Made by a program: the position numbers and the translations under genes | In this document: positions 40,873 through 50,266 of the stretch, one piece after another | Numbering within the stretch: position 1 is the first letter of the stretch | How the letters are laid out: every line of letters begins with the position of its first letter | Assembly (NCBI RefSeq): GCF_004114425.1 | Contig: NZ_RDQF01000005.1 | Location: 124,001-188,000 of the forward strand | Source of the DNA: Bradyrhizobium vignae | GTDB lineage: Bacteria > Pseudomonadota > Alphaproteobacteria > Rhizobiales > Xanthobacteraceae | Direction: 5' to 3' | Length of the DNA stretch: 64,000 nucleotides | The notes under the pieces: generated by a model | Databases searched by the model: none | What the model was told of the DNA's origin: nothing | The model's input: the letters and a program-made list of their open reading frames with translations, nothing else

Positions 40873-40902
40873 CCAAAGAAGGTCTCGCCAAAGAAGGTCT
40901 CG
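40873..40902 (+). repeat. Perfect 15-bp tandem duplication
   Basis: CCAAAGAAGGTCTCG occurs twice in direct succession, ten bases after the psiF stop codon. Confidence 0.85.
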
Positions 40903-41074
40903 TGCCCGCAGCGCTTCCCTGGCGATGCAGAGCATCGCCCAGTAGCGATGCGCTGCACAGCCGCGGCGCATGCGTCCACGTGCATTCCGACAGATGGACC
41001 CCGGCCCGGCGGAGCGGCACCAGCGCGTCAAAGAGTTCAGACGAGCGAGCTCATTGAAAACATCTCGATTTGGT

Positions 41075-41114
41075 TATAGCCCGGATTACGCTTGCGCTCC
41101 ATCTGGGCTACACG
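41075..41114. repeat. Short ATAGCCCGGATTAC-type palindrome
   Basis: ATAGCCCGGATTACGCTTGCG and CGCTCCATCTGGGCTACAC form a stem. It lies directly after the ABC-F gene (minus strand) and may act as its 3' end hairpin. Confidence 0.65.
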
Positions 41115-41121
41115 CCCATCG

Positions 41122-42744
<1,623 letters not shown>

Positions 42745-43007
42745 GAGGTCTTTTTGGGGGATTTTTGCGTTGCAGCGTCATAGGGCATGCGGGGCGCGAG
42801 GGGAAGCCCGGCGGGGTACGGATTTCACCCGGCCGATCCTGTTCCCTGATCCTGCAAAGCGGATGCCACGCACAAAAGGTGCGTCCCATTTGGCTCAACA
42901 ACGGGCATCACCTTCGCCCGCTCGCTGTCCGAAAGTCGACATCACGGCTCTTGAGGTGATGGACAGCAAACAGCCGCACGCCGAAGCCTTAGTCGCAGCA
43001 TCTGACC

Positions 43008-43550
43008 TCATGGAGTGCGGAGCGGCAGCCGCCGTTCTGCCACCACCCACACAGGCGGAAAAACAACGCAATCGACCACGTCGAACAGCACGGTAATGCT
43101 CTCGTTGAACGACTGCGCGAAAGCGATCGCGTCATTGCGCTTTCCATCAGCGATTTGTGTGCCGAGCGTGCAATGAGGTCTCCAGTTTCCGGGTCGATAG
43201 TGGAGCCGGCAAAAGGTTGGATCGATTGCAGCGCTGATCGAAGAGTGCCATCGAGCCAGGGCTTCATCGACTTTCGGCTCCGCCCAGAGCACGAGCGGCG
43301 GACCTGCAAACCAACATATTCGCCCGAACTCGATTGATAGCTGCCCTTCGCCTGCTGTCGCGCGGAGCATGGCCTCCCACGCGGTGTTCGCAGTAATCTC
43401 GGGCGTATCATAGATGGCGAATGTAAAATGTGGCCGATAGTTGAGTGCCCTCATCGAAGGCTGGCTCTCAAACGTTGCGACTTCATCCCACAATGCCTCG
43501 ATCCGCTCTGCGGAGGAATCATCGGATCGAATGTTAATGGCCAAAGCCAT
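43008..43550 (-). CDS. 2'-5' RNA ligase superfamily (2H phosphoesterase) protein
   Basis: The 180-residue product has the two His-x-Thr motifs of the 2H family, YRPHFTFAIYD (about 39-49) and NWRPHCTLGTQ (about 122-132). Their spacing of about 80 residues is normal. Such proteins act on 2',5' or cyclic phosphodiester bonds in RNA or nucleotides. Codon use is less GC-rich than that of its neighbours, which may hint at transfer. It precedes the first GrlR-like gene by 20 bases on the same strand. Confidence 0.88.
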   Translation of the reverse strand: MALAINIRSDDSSAERIEALWDEVATFESQPSMRALNYRPHFTFAIYDTPEITANTAWEAMLRATAGEGQLSIEFGRICWFAGPPLVLWAEPKVDEALARWHSSISAAIDPTFCRLHYRPGNWRPHCTLGTQIADGKRNDAIAFAQSFNESITVLFDVVDCVVFPPVWVVAERRLPLRTP

Positions 43551-43570
43551 ACGCTGGTCGCTCCATGAGC

Positions 43571-44290
43571 CTACGCCCTTCGCATCAGCTTGAGCGAGGC
43601 CGCCAGCCGCAGGCTGCGCTTGCCGGCGAGCGCGATGCCTTCGAGCTCGCCGCTGTCTTCCGTGCAGGTCCCGGAGAAGCCGATGCCCACCTCCAGGCCG
43701 CCGAACACGGGGTTTTCCCCTTTCGCCGGCGTGTGCTCCTGGTTCAGCATCTCGCCCTTCCAGCGGCCGTCTGCCGAGGAATAGGCGCCGAGATAATAGA
43801 AAAACGCATCGCCTCCGAGGATGCGCCCGTCGATCAGCAGCATCACGCCGGACAGCCCGGCATCGATGCCATCGAGCGCGTTCAGCCTCATCCCATAGAG
43901 CCCGTTGGCGATGCCGCCCGGCCCGACCGTACCGCTCGGAGGCAACCCCTCGTCGTCGAGCCGCGTGAGATTCGCCCAGAACTTGGCGCCCGGCATGGTA
44001 TCCGCACCGCCCTCGAGACGGATCTGGTTGCCGTACAGCCGGCCGCGCGCCCCGATCGAGGCGACGTCGGCGCCCATCAGCGGCTTGTAGCTGGGGTCCA
44101 GGTTATGCCGCTCAGTGATGACCTCGGCGATGATCTCGCCATCGCGCTCCACGTAGCTGCCAAGATGCGCAAAGCCCGAATTGCCGCCGAGCATCTTGCC
44201 GTCATGCAGGCACATGATACTGCGGCCGAACGCATCGTTGACGCCGTATTCAACTTTGTAGAGCCCGTCCAGCACGTCCTGAACCCGCAA
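43571..44290 (-). CDS. Tandem GrlR-like domain protein (first paralogue)
   Basis: The 239-residue product consists of two similar halves. The first has GLYKVEYGVND and DGKMLGGNSGFAHLGSYV; the second has GLYGMRLNALDG and DGRILGGDAFFYYLGAYS. Both match the GrlR-like calycin fold (a short lipocalin-like barrel). It ends RSLRLAASLKLMRRA. GrlR in enteropathogens inhibits the GrlA regulator; nothing shows that role here. There is no signal peptide. A close paralogue is encoded at 46337-47038. Confidence 0.75.
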   Translation of the reverse strand: MRVQDVLDGLYKVEYGVNDAFGRSIMCLHDGKMLGGNSGFAHLGSYVERDGEIIAEVITERHNLDPSYKPLMGADVASIGARGRLYGNQIRLEGGADTMPGAKFWANLTRLDDEGLPPSGTVGPGGIANGLYGMRLNALDGIDAGLSGVMLLIDGRILGGDAFFYYLGAYSSADGRWKGEMLNQEHTPAKGENPVFGGLEVGIGFSGTCTEDSGELEGIALAGKRSLRLAASLKLMRRA

Positions 44291-44379
44291 AATCGGAAAA
44301 CAATGGCGGGCTACCTAGCATCGTCGCCGCACTGAAGCCACCGGCTTTTCCGCGCAGGCCCGCTCTCGGGACGCTCGCC

Positions 44380-44430
44380 GCCATGATGTCAACATACCCC
44401 TGTTTTGCCCGACGGGTCAAAAACGGATTT
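44380..44430. repeat. Short palindrome, TTTTGCCCGACGGGTCAAAA
   Basis: The 20-base near-palindrome lies around 44403-44422, preceded by CATACCCCTG. It is intergenic. A 85-residue open frame across it is judged spurious. Confidence 0.5.
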
Positions 44431-44529
44431 CGTAAAATCAGCAGACGCGGGATTTCAATGACTTGGCTACTGTGCATGGGGTTGTTTTTCGACTTTTATG
44501 TCCGGCTCGCGGGAAAAGCCCTTCAGGCG

Positions 44530-44679
44530 TCAGTGACGCTTGAAATACTGCACCTCGCGCTCGTGCTTCTCGGCGGCCGCACGGCTCTTGAAAGTGCCGA
44601 GGTTACGGCGCTTGCCGGTCTTCGGATTCACCTTGCGTGAATAGAGGCGGTATTCGCCCGATGCCAGTTTGCGGATCAT
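44530..44679 (-). CDS. Small basic protein, 49 residues
   Basis: The frame from ATG 44679 to TGA 44530 encodes MIRKLASGEYRLYSRKVNPK, then TGKRRNLGTFKSRAAAEKHE and REVQYFKRH. GGAGCGCGATC precedes the start. It is highly basic and soluble, and the middle (KTGKRRNLGTFKSRAAAEKHE) resembles short conserved proteins widespread in Bradyrhizobium. Coding support comes from strong GC-rich third positions and the ribosome binding site. Its charge suggests nucleic-acid contact, but no function is known. Confidence 0.75.
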   Translation of the reverse strand: MIRKLASGEYRLYSRKVNPKTGKRRNLGTFKSRAAAEKHEREVQYFKRH

Positions 44680-44780
44680 GATCGCGCTCCGTTTTGTCTG
44701 GATGTCAACGGCGTACGCGCGGGCCAGGTTCCGTCAAATCGTGGCTCTGTTCGCAAAGCGCCGCGCAATCGCGGCGGCGC

Positions 44781-45602
44781 TCAGAAGCACAACGTGGTGA
44801 CGAGCCTGCCCTGCTTGTCCTTGATCGCGTAGGGGCAGCGAATGCGTTCCAGCGCCTTCTTGGCGTCCTCGTCGCCGAGCGCGGCGGCGCGCTCGTAATA
44901 GGCTTTTGCGGCGTCCTTGTCCTTCGGACCACCGCGGCCGCCTTCCGCGAAGGCCCCCATCCGCTCCAGCGCGCCGGGATGATTTTGTGCCGCTGCCTTT
45001 TCGAACAGCGCACGGGCCGCAACGTCGTCCTTGGCACCGCCCGCGCCTTCGGACAGCATCAGGCCGAGCTGGTACTGCGCTTCCGCGTTGGTCTCGGCAG
45101 CCTTGCCGAGCAGCGCGCGGGCCTGCGCGGGATCGGCCGGCGCGGCGCCACCTGCGCCGCCGAGCGCGGCGAGATTGCTGACGCCGCGGGGGTTGCCGGC
45201 CTGCGCCGCCTTCTCGAACAGCTTTCGCGCTTGCGCTTCGTCCTTCGCAACGCCGGAGCCGGTGCCATAGGCGACGCCGAGCTCGACCATGGCCGCGCTC
45301 GATCCCTTATCGGCGGCCTTGCGCCAGGCGGCGATCGCCTCCGCCGTCTGCCGGTTGGCTGCATGAGCGCGGCCGAGCGCGAACATCGCGCGCCGCGAGG
45401 ATGGCGCGGCCTGCTTGCAGAACTTGATCGCGGTCGCGATGTCGGAGGGAGCGATCTCCGTGACGCCTTTCACGTCCGCCGGCTTGTCGGGGTCGCTGGG
45501 ATCGGCGGCGACCCGGTCGCACAGGACGAGATCGGCCGATTGCGCCTGCGCGGTCAGGGGCGCGGCGAGCGCGAAGAGCATGGCAAGGAGGTAAGTCCGC
45601 AT
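44781..45602 (-). CDS. Exported Sel1-like (TPR) repeat protein
   Basis: The 273-residue product has a signal peptide (MRTYLLAMLFALAAPLTAQA). Its mature part is built of Sel1-like repeats: AIAAWRKAADKGSSAAMVEL, ARKLFEKAAQAGNPRGVSNL, AQYQLGLMLSEGAGGAKDDV, ARALFEKAAAQNHPGALERM and AKAYYERAAALGDEDAKKAL. A C-terminal part follows with a Cys near each end. Such proteins are periplasmic scaffolds. It lies downstream of the ModA-like gene with 32 bp between them, so a shared transcript is likely. Confidence 0.85.
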   Translation of the reverse strand: MRTYLLAMLFALAAPLTAQAQSADLVLCDRVAADPSDPDKPADVKGVTEIAPSDIATAIKFCKQAAPSSRRAMFALGRAHAANRQTAEAIAAWRKAADKGSSAAMVELGVAYGTGSGVAKDEAQARKLFEKAAQAGNPRGVSNLAALGGAGGAAPADPAQARALLGKAAETNAEAQYQLGLMLSEGAGGAKDDVAARALFEKAAAQNHPGALERMGAFAEGGRGGPKDKDAAKAYYERAAALGDEDAKKALERIRCPYAIKDKQGRLVTTLCF

Positions 45603-45634
45603 GGTCGTCACGTTGCGTCTTCGCCTCGGCGAAT

Positions 45635-46318
45635 TCAAGGCTCAAGTCCCGACTGGCGCAGGACGGGGGCGACCTCTGGCGATGTCAGATGGCGCAGCAG
45701 CCGATCCGCGGCGTCGGCATGTTTCGCGTTCGCCATGCGGCCGGCCGAGAACACGGCGGGCGTCTGCAGCGCGCGCGGAATCGGACCGACCACCTCGATG
45801 CCGCCGACCTGCTTCAGCTCGCTGATCTGCTGCACGGCGAGCTCCGCCTCGCCGGTCACGAGCCGCTCCGCCGTAAAACCCTGCTCGACGATGGTCGCCT
45901 TGGCATTGACCTCGGCGGCGATGCCCATCCGAACGATCAGCTGGGCGAAGTACACGCCGCTCGCACCGAGCCGCGAATAGGCGACTGAGCGCGCGGCGAG
46001 CAACGTCTGACGCAGCGCGGCTTCGTTGGCGATGTCGGGATGCGCCTGCCCTGCCCGCACGGCGATGCCGACGAAGGAGCGCGCCAGATCGGCCGCGCTC
46101 GCGGCAACCACGCGCCCCTCGCCGATCATCTCGTCGAGCCCTTCGCGGGTGAGGATGACGAGATCGGCGGCTTCACCGTCGCGCAAGCGCTTGAGCAGCG
46201 CCAGGGTCGGCGCGAAGTCGGCATCGACATGGATGCCGCTGTTGGCCTCGAAGGTGGAGGACAGGCTGCGCATCGCGCCCATCAGGCCGAGCGTCGAGAG
46301 CATGCGGACATTGTCCAT
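45635..46318 (-). CDS. ModA-like solute-binding protein without signal peptide
   Basis: The 227-residue product resembles the molybdate-binding ModA fold: LMGAMRSLSSTFEANSGIHV at the start, GEAADLVILTREGLDEMIGE, then YSRLGASGVYFAQLI and GEAELAVQQISELKQVGG. It begins MDNVRMLSTLG and has no signal peptide or lipobox, so it should stay in the cytoplasm, unlike true ModA. A ligand-sensing or domain-recruited role is possible. It lies between a GrlR-like gene and a Sel1-like gene on the same strand. Confidence 0.8.
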   Translation of the reverse strand: MDNVRMLSTLGLMGAMRSLSSTFEANSGIHVDADFAPTLALLKRLRDGEAADLVILTREGLDEMIGEGRVVAASAADLARSFVGIAVRAGQAHPDIANEAALRQTLLAARSVAYSRLGASGVYFAQLIVRMGIAAEVNAKATIVEQGFTAERLVTGEAELAVQQISELKQVGGIEVVGPIPRALQTPAVFSAGRMANAKHADAADRLLRHLTSPEVAPVLRQSGLEP

Positions 46319-46336
46319 GAGCAGTTCCTGGCGTGA

Positions 46337-47038
46337 TCAGGCGCGATGCAGCAGCTTGAGGGCGGCGGTCAGGCGCAGGCTGCGTCTGCCGACCAGCGCC
46401 GTTGCTTCCAGCACCGCCTGTTCGCTGTCATAGCTGCCGGAGAAGCCGATGCCGACCTCGTGACCGCCGAAGATCGGATCGTCCTTGGCCGGCGTATGCT
46501 CCTGGTTGAGAATCTGGCCCTTCCAGCGGCCCTTCGCCGCGGTGTAGCTGCCGAGATAGTAGAACGATGCATCGCCGCCGAGGATGCGCCCCTGGTTGAG
46601 CAGCATCACGCCCGTGAGTCCGCCGTCGATGCCGTCGAGCATCCGCAGACGGATCGAATAGAGACCGTCGGCGATGCCTGCTTCGCCAACGCCGTCGCCG
46701 ATCGGCACCTCCTCGTCGGTGATCGGCGTCATCACCGACTGAAAGGGCACGCCGGGCAGCTCCTTGAGCTCGCCCTTGAAGCGATAGAGATCGCCGTCAG
46801 CCCAGCCCCTCGCGATCAATGTCGCATCGTCGGTGCCGGCCATGGCGCGGTAGTTCGGATCGGGGTTGTGACGGACGGTCTTGATCACGACGTCGACCCC
46901 GCTGTCGGTCTTGTCGTAGGTGCCGATATGGGCGAAGGCCGAATTGCCGCCGAGCATCTTGCCATCGCCGGCATGCATCACGCCCCGGCCGACGGCATCG
47001 CCGAGTTGAAATCTCACCTTGTAGAAGCCTTCAAACAC
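46337..47038 (-). CDS. Tandem GrlR-like domain protein (second paralogue)
   Basis: The product (about 233 residues) has the same two-unit layout as the protein at 43571-44290. Unit 1 has GFYKVRFQLGD and DGKMLGGNSAFAHIGTYD; unit 2 has GLYSIRLRMLDG and GRILGGDASFYYLGSYT. Both end with a shared RSLRLTAALKLLHRA-like tail. Start is uncertain: GTG at 47038 aligns with the paralogue, while ATG at 47065 gives nine more residues. It heads a likely unit with the ModA-like and Sel1-like genes. Confidence 0.75.
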   Translation of the reverse strand: MFEGFYKVRFQLGDAVGRGVMHAGDGKMLGGNSAFAHIGTYDKTDSGVDVVIKTVRHNPDPNYRAMAGTDDATLIARGWADGDLYRFKGELKELPGVPFQSVMTPITDEEVPIGDGVGEAGIADGLYSIRLRMLDGIDGGLTGVMLLNQGRILGGDASFYYLGSYTAAKGRWKGQILNQEHTPAKDDPIFGGHEVGIGFSGSYDSEQAVLEATALVGRRSLRLTAALKLLHRA

Positions 47039-47155
47039 CAGGCGTATCCCCGGCCCTGCGCGCATCCAGGGCCACTCTATCCTGCTTTCGGCGGCAATGG
47101 ACAAGTTTCGCAAAGCCGAGGTCGGCACGGACGGCAACGGCCTTCATCCAAATGC

Positions 47156-47188
47156 AAAAAATCCGCCGGAGCCTTCGCTCCGGCGGAT
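47156..47188 (-). terminator. Intrinsic terminator of glnII
   Basis: Perfect 12-bp stem (ATCCGCCGGAGC and its complement) with a CTTC loop. Read on the minus strand it is followed by TTTTT. It lies 46 bases after the glnII stop codon. Confidence 0.9.
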
Positions 47189-47233
47189 TGAACGCCAACC
47201 CGGGCCAGCCCCCCGGCCCGGGCCGGGAGGATC

Positions 47234-48268
47234 TTAGGCCGCGGCCTTCTTATCGGTCGGCACGGACGCGATCGTCTTCAGGATCTGCGAGGCGATCTGG
47301 TAGGGGTCGCCCTGCGAGTTCGGACGGCGGTCTTCCAGATAGCCCTTGTAGCCGTTGTTGACGAAGGAGTGCGGAACGCGGATCGAAGCGCCGCGGTCGG
47401 CCACGCCGTAGCTGAACTTGTTCCACGGCGCGGTCTCGTGCTTGCCGGTCAGACGCTTATCGTTGTCCGGGCCGTAGACGGCGATGTGATCCATCAGGTT
47501 CTTCTCGAAGGCAGCCATCAGCGCCTCGAAATACTCCTTGCCGCCGACTTCGCGCATATAGGCGGTCGAGAAGTTGGCGTGCATGCCCGAGCCGTTCCAG
47601 TCGGTGTCGCCGAGCGGCTTGCAGTGGAATTCGATGTCGATGCCGTACTTCTCGGTGAGGCGCAGCATCAGGTAGCGGGCCATCCACATCTGGTCGGCAG
47701 CGGTCTTGGAGCCCTTGCCGAAGATCTGGAATTCCCACTGGCCCTTGGCGACTTCCGCGTTGATGCCTTCATGGTTGATGCCGGCAGCGAGGCAGAGGTC
47801 GAGATGCTCCTCGACGATCTTGCGGGCGACGTCGCCGACGTTCTTGTAGCCGACGCCGGTGTAGTACGGGCCCTGCGGCGCCGGATAGCCGGCCTCGGGG
47901 AAGCCGAGCGGGCGGCCGTCCTTGTAGAAGAAGTATTCCTGCTCGAAGCCGAACCAGGCGCCGGCGTCGTCGAGAATGGTGGCGCGCTTGTTGGACGGAT
48001 GCGGGGTCTTGCCGTCGGGCATCATGACTTCGCACATCACCAGCACGCCGTTGGTGCGCGCACCGTCCGGGAACACCGCGACCGGCTTCAGCACGCAATC
48101 GGAGCTGTGGCCTTCGGCCTGCTGGGTGGAGGAGCCATCGAACCCCCAGAGCGGAAGCTGCTCGAGCGTCGGGAACGACGCGAATTCCTTGATTTGAGTT
48201 TTGCCGCGCAAATTCGGAGTCGGCGTATATCCGTCGAGCCAGATGTACTCGAGCTTGTACTTGGTCAT
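47234..48268 (-). CDS. glnII: Glutamine synthetase type II (GlnII)
   Basis: The 344-residue product is the eukaryote-type glutamine synthetase of rhizobia: LEYIWLDGYTPTPNLRGKTQ and LPLWGFDGSSTQQAEGHSSD at the start. GAWFGFEQEYFFYKDGRPLG (metal-binding Glu pair), NWNGSG-like DWNGSGMHANFST and NKFSYGVADRGASIRVPHSF follow. It makes glutamine from glutamate, ammonia and ATP in the cytoplasm. The start at 48268 has GAGAGG upstream. A -24/-12 promoter lies at 48351-48367, as expected for NtrC control under nitrogen limitation. A strong terminator follows. Confidence 0.98.
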   Translation of the reverse strand: MTKYKLEYIWLDGYTPTPNLRGKTQIKEFASFPTLEQLPLWGFDGSSTQQAEGHSSDCVLKPVAVFPDGARTNGVLVMCEVMMPDGKTPHPSNKRATILDDAGAWFGFEQEYFFYKDGRPLGFPEAGYPAPQGPYYTGVGYKNVGDVARKIVEEHLDLCLAAGINHEGINAEVAKGQWEFQIFGKGSKTAADQMWMARYLMLRLTEKYGIDIEFHCKPLGDTDWNGSGMHANFSTAYMREVGGKEYFEALMAAFEKNLMDHIAVYGPDNDKRLTGKHETAPWNKFSYGVADRGASIRVPHSFVNNGYKGYLEDRRPNSQGDPYQIASQILKTIASVPTDKKAAA

Positions 48269-48802
48269 TGAGCCTCTCTGTTGATGATGCGAAAGGTGGG
48301 GTTGAGAGCCCCGCACGTTTGTACCCGGCCATCATCGGCCGGCCCTTCCCAAGCATTTTGCGTGCCAAAAGGCCGCAGCGCGGAGGGTTTTCCACGGCCG
48401 CGGGCCTCGCCTCGCGGCCGGCCGGCCGTCCACAGCGGCATGCGTCATAGCGGCGCACCATTGCGTGAAGGTGCACTGCAAAAACCCTGCGGAAAACGCC
48501 TGATTCTGGAGCAGGCTGACGCTAGCCGAATGCTGCCGATCAAACGCGCATCAACGTCCGGCAATTTTCGCAAAGCCATTGGCCCGTCCCTAGCAACCTT
48601 TGGAATGGCCCGGGCGTTAGCCACTCACGCGGTGCCTTGGGGGGTGCAGGTAGGTGCGTGCCTACAAATTAGGCGGAAACTGATTTCCTTTTTAGCACTT
48701 CCCAATCCGGGAAGCGCGGCCGATATGGGATTCCAGTAACCACAATCGAACGAGTCGGGCGCACCATGGAGGCCAAGGCGCTTCGACCAAGGAGAAATCG
48801 CA
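48269..48802. other. Regulatory region between glnII and the DUF2735 gene
   Basis: A 534-bp divergent intergenic region. It holds the sigma-54 promoter of glnII (48351-48367) and an inverted repeat GCACC-N10-GGTGC (48455-48474) about 100 bp upstream of it. Toward the DUF2735 gene no promoter was assigned. Confidence 0.6.
48351..48367 (-). promoter_or_regulatory. Sigma-54 (-24/-12) promoter of glnII
   Basis: On the minus strand the sequence reads TGGCACGCAAAATGCTT: GG of the -24 element and GC of the -12 element have the consensus spacing (TGGCACG-N4-TTGCA type). Transcription should start near 48341, about 70 bases upstream of the glnII start codon. This fits NtrC-dependent expression known for rhizobial glnII. 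Confidence 0.87.
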
Positions 48803-49006
48803 ATGATGAACAATGGTCTGAGTCACGGATCTGCGAAGATCTACCAATTCCCCGTCGGCGGCCGTGCGGCTCTCGGCGGACGCCGCTACGACGAGACCCG
48901 CCTTTCCACCGATCACGGCCCGCTGCCCTCGAACGTCTCGATCTGCAGCGACAGCTGGTATCACCAGGATGCGGTCGACGAAGCCAAGCCGAAATGGGAT
49001 CGCTGA
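48803..49006 (+). CDS. DUF2735 domain protein
   Basis: The 67-residue product reads MMNNGLSHGSAKIYQFPVGG, then RAALGGRRYDETRLSTDHG and WYHQDAVDEAKPKWDR, matching DUF2735. This small family is typically found beside glnII in rhizobia and is probably linked to nitrogen regulation, but the function is unknown. AAGGAGAAATCGCA precedes the start. It is divergent from glnII and followed by a strong terminator. Confidence 0.87.
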   Translation: MMNNGLSHGSAKIYQFPVGGRAALGGRRYDETRLSTDHGPLPSNVSICSDSWYHQDAVDEAKPKWDR

Positions 49007-49061
49007 TGCCTGTAACCGGTTTGAAACCGCAGCGCTCTCTCAACCGCCCGGCGGCAGTTCG

Positions 49062-49096
49062 AAAAGGGCCGAAACAACGTTGTTTCGGCCCTTTTT
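49062..49096 (+). terminator. Intrinsic terminator of the DUF2735 gene
   Basis: Nearly perfect palindrome AAAGGGCCGAAACAACG / CGTTGTTTCGGCCCTTT followed by TT, 56 bases after the stop codon. The T-run merges with the stem. Confidence 0.88.
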
Positions 49097-49119
49097 GATT
49101 CTTTCGCGAGCCACGCCGT

Positions 49120-49431
49120 TCAGATCACCGCGCAGGCCGTGACCGGCCGCTTCAGATGCTTGATCGTGGTGGCGCCGGCCTTCCCGATGATCAGCGTGAT
49201 CCCCGCCCCCGAATAGCGCGCGCCAGAGACTGCCAGCCGCTTGGCGAGCGTGACAGGCTCGCCATCGATCTGAAGAAAGGCGCGCTTGTCGCCATCATAA
49301 AAACCAACGATGAACTGAGTACCATCGGCGCAGCGGTAGGTCCGGAATGTCTGCGCATCAGCCTGCCGCGCGTCGATGCTTCCGACCGCCAGCATGGTGA
49401 TCGCCAAAACAATGGCCTTGTGCCGGTCCAT
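49120..49431 (-). CDS. MliC-like lysozyme-inhibitor family protein
   Basis: The 103-residue product has a signal peptide (about 1-26, MDRHKAIVLAITMLAVGSID) and a MliC/COG3895-type domain. The domain contains TFRTYRCADGTQFIVGFYDG, KRAFLQIDGEPVTLAKRLAV and YSGAGITLIIGK, with a Cys near each end. MliC proteins inhibit c-type lysozymes in the periplasm. There is no lipobox, so it is soluble and nearer PliC. The ATG at 49431 is preceded by GGGGGC. Confidence 0.82.
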   Translation of the reverse strand: MDRHKAIVLAITMLAVGSIDARQADAQTFRTYRCADGTQFIVGFYDGDKRAFLQIDGEPVTLAKRLAVSGARYSGAGITLIIGKAGATTIKHLKRPVTACAVI

Positions 49432-49502
49432 GATCGCCCCCTGTAATAGACCCCAAGGACGCCAACCGTGCATCCAGTGGAACCATAACCCAAGCCGATC
49501 CC

Positions 49503-50246
49503 ATGTCAGACTCCCCTGCCCGCCATCTCGCCCTGCAAGGCGCCAGCAATTTTCGCGATCTCGGCGGTTATCCGACGACTGACGGCCGCACCACGCGCTG
49601 GCGCCACATCTTCCGCTCCAATCATCTCGGGCAGCTCACCGCTGCCGATGTCGAGATCGTCCGCGCGCTGGGCGTCCGCAGCGCATTCGATTTCCGTGGG
49701 CTGGAGGAGCGCGCGGCCGGCATCTGCGTCGTGAACGAGATCACGGTGCATTCGCTGCCGGTCGAACCGACCGTCGTGGCCGCGCTACGCGCTGAACTCG
49801 CCCGGGGCACGTTGACCGCACCGGTCGCGCTCGAGCTCATGCGCGAGTCCTATCGCAACTATGTCCGCCACAATACGCACAGTTTTCGTGCGCTGTTCGG
49901 CCATCTGCTGGAAGACCGCGCGCCGCTCGTGATCCACTGCACTGCGGGCAAGGACCGCACCGGCTTTGCCAGCGCGCTGATCCTGCATGCGCTGGGCGTG
50001 CGCGACGATGTCATTGCCGAGGACTACCTCTTGACCAACCGGCACTACAAGCGTGACGCGTCAAACGCCTCTGATCTTCCGGCCGATGTTCTCGACGCGA
50101 TCGGCAGCGTCGAGGCCTCGTACCTGGCGGCCGCTTTCGAGGCGATCGATAGCGAATATGGCGACCTCGAAACTTATCTGCGCGACGGGCTGAAGCTCGG
50201 CACGGCCGAGCGAACCGCATTGAAGGCGCGCTATCTGCAATCATAG
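49503..50246 (+). CDS. Tyrosine-protein phosphatase family protein
   Basis: The 247-residue product has NFRDLGGYPTTDGRTTRWRH at the start and the CX5R active site VIHCTAGKDRTGFASALIL. The Cys is the nucleophile and the Arg binds phosphate. This is the COG2365 group of dual-specificity or phosphoinositide-like phosphatases. It is cytoplasmic. The start at 49503 follows CCAAGCCGATCCC with no strong ribosome binding site. It precedes an SDR gene by 20 bases, perhaps one operon. Confidence 0.92.
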   Translation: MSDSPARHLALQGASNFRDLGGYPTTDGRTTRWRHIFRSNHLGQLTAADVEIVRALGVRSAFDFRGLEERAAGICVVNEITVHSLPVEPTVVAALRAELARGTLTAPVALELMRESYRNYVRHNTHSFRALFGHLLEDRAPLVIHCTAGKDRTGFASALILHALGVRDDVIAEDYLLTNRHYKRDASNASDLPADVLDAIGSVEASYLAAAFEAIDSEYGDLETYLRDGLKLGTAERTALKARYLQS

Positions 50247-50266
50247 GCTACGGCGCCGGGAGAACG

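Noticed and set aside
44383..44640. An 85-residue plus-strand frame across a palindrome
   Set aside because: It has no ribosome binding site and overlaps the well-supported 49-residue gene on the other strand; it begins inside a short intergenic palindrome.
48640..48660. Possible NtrC half-sites near GGTGCCTTGGGGGGTGCA
   Set aside because: The halves are not a proper inverted pair with the expected spacing and lie far from the -24/-12 promoter.
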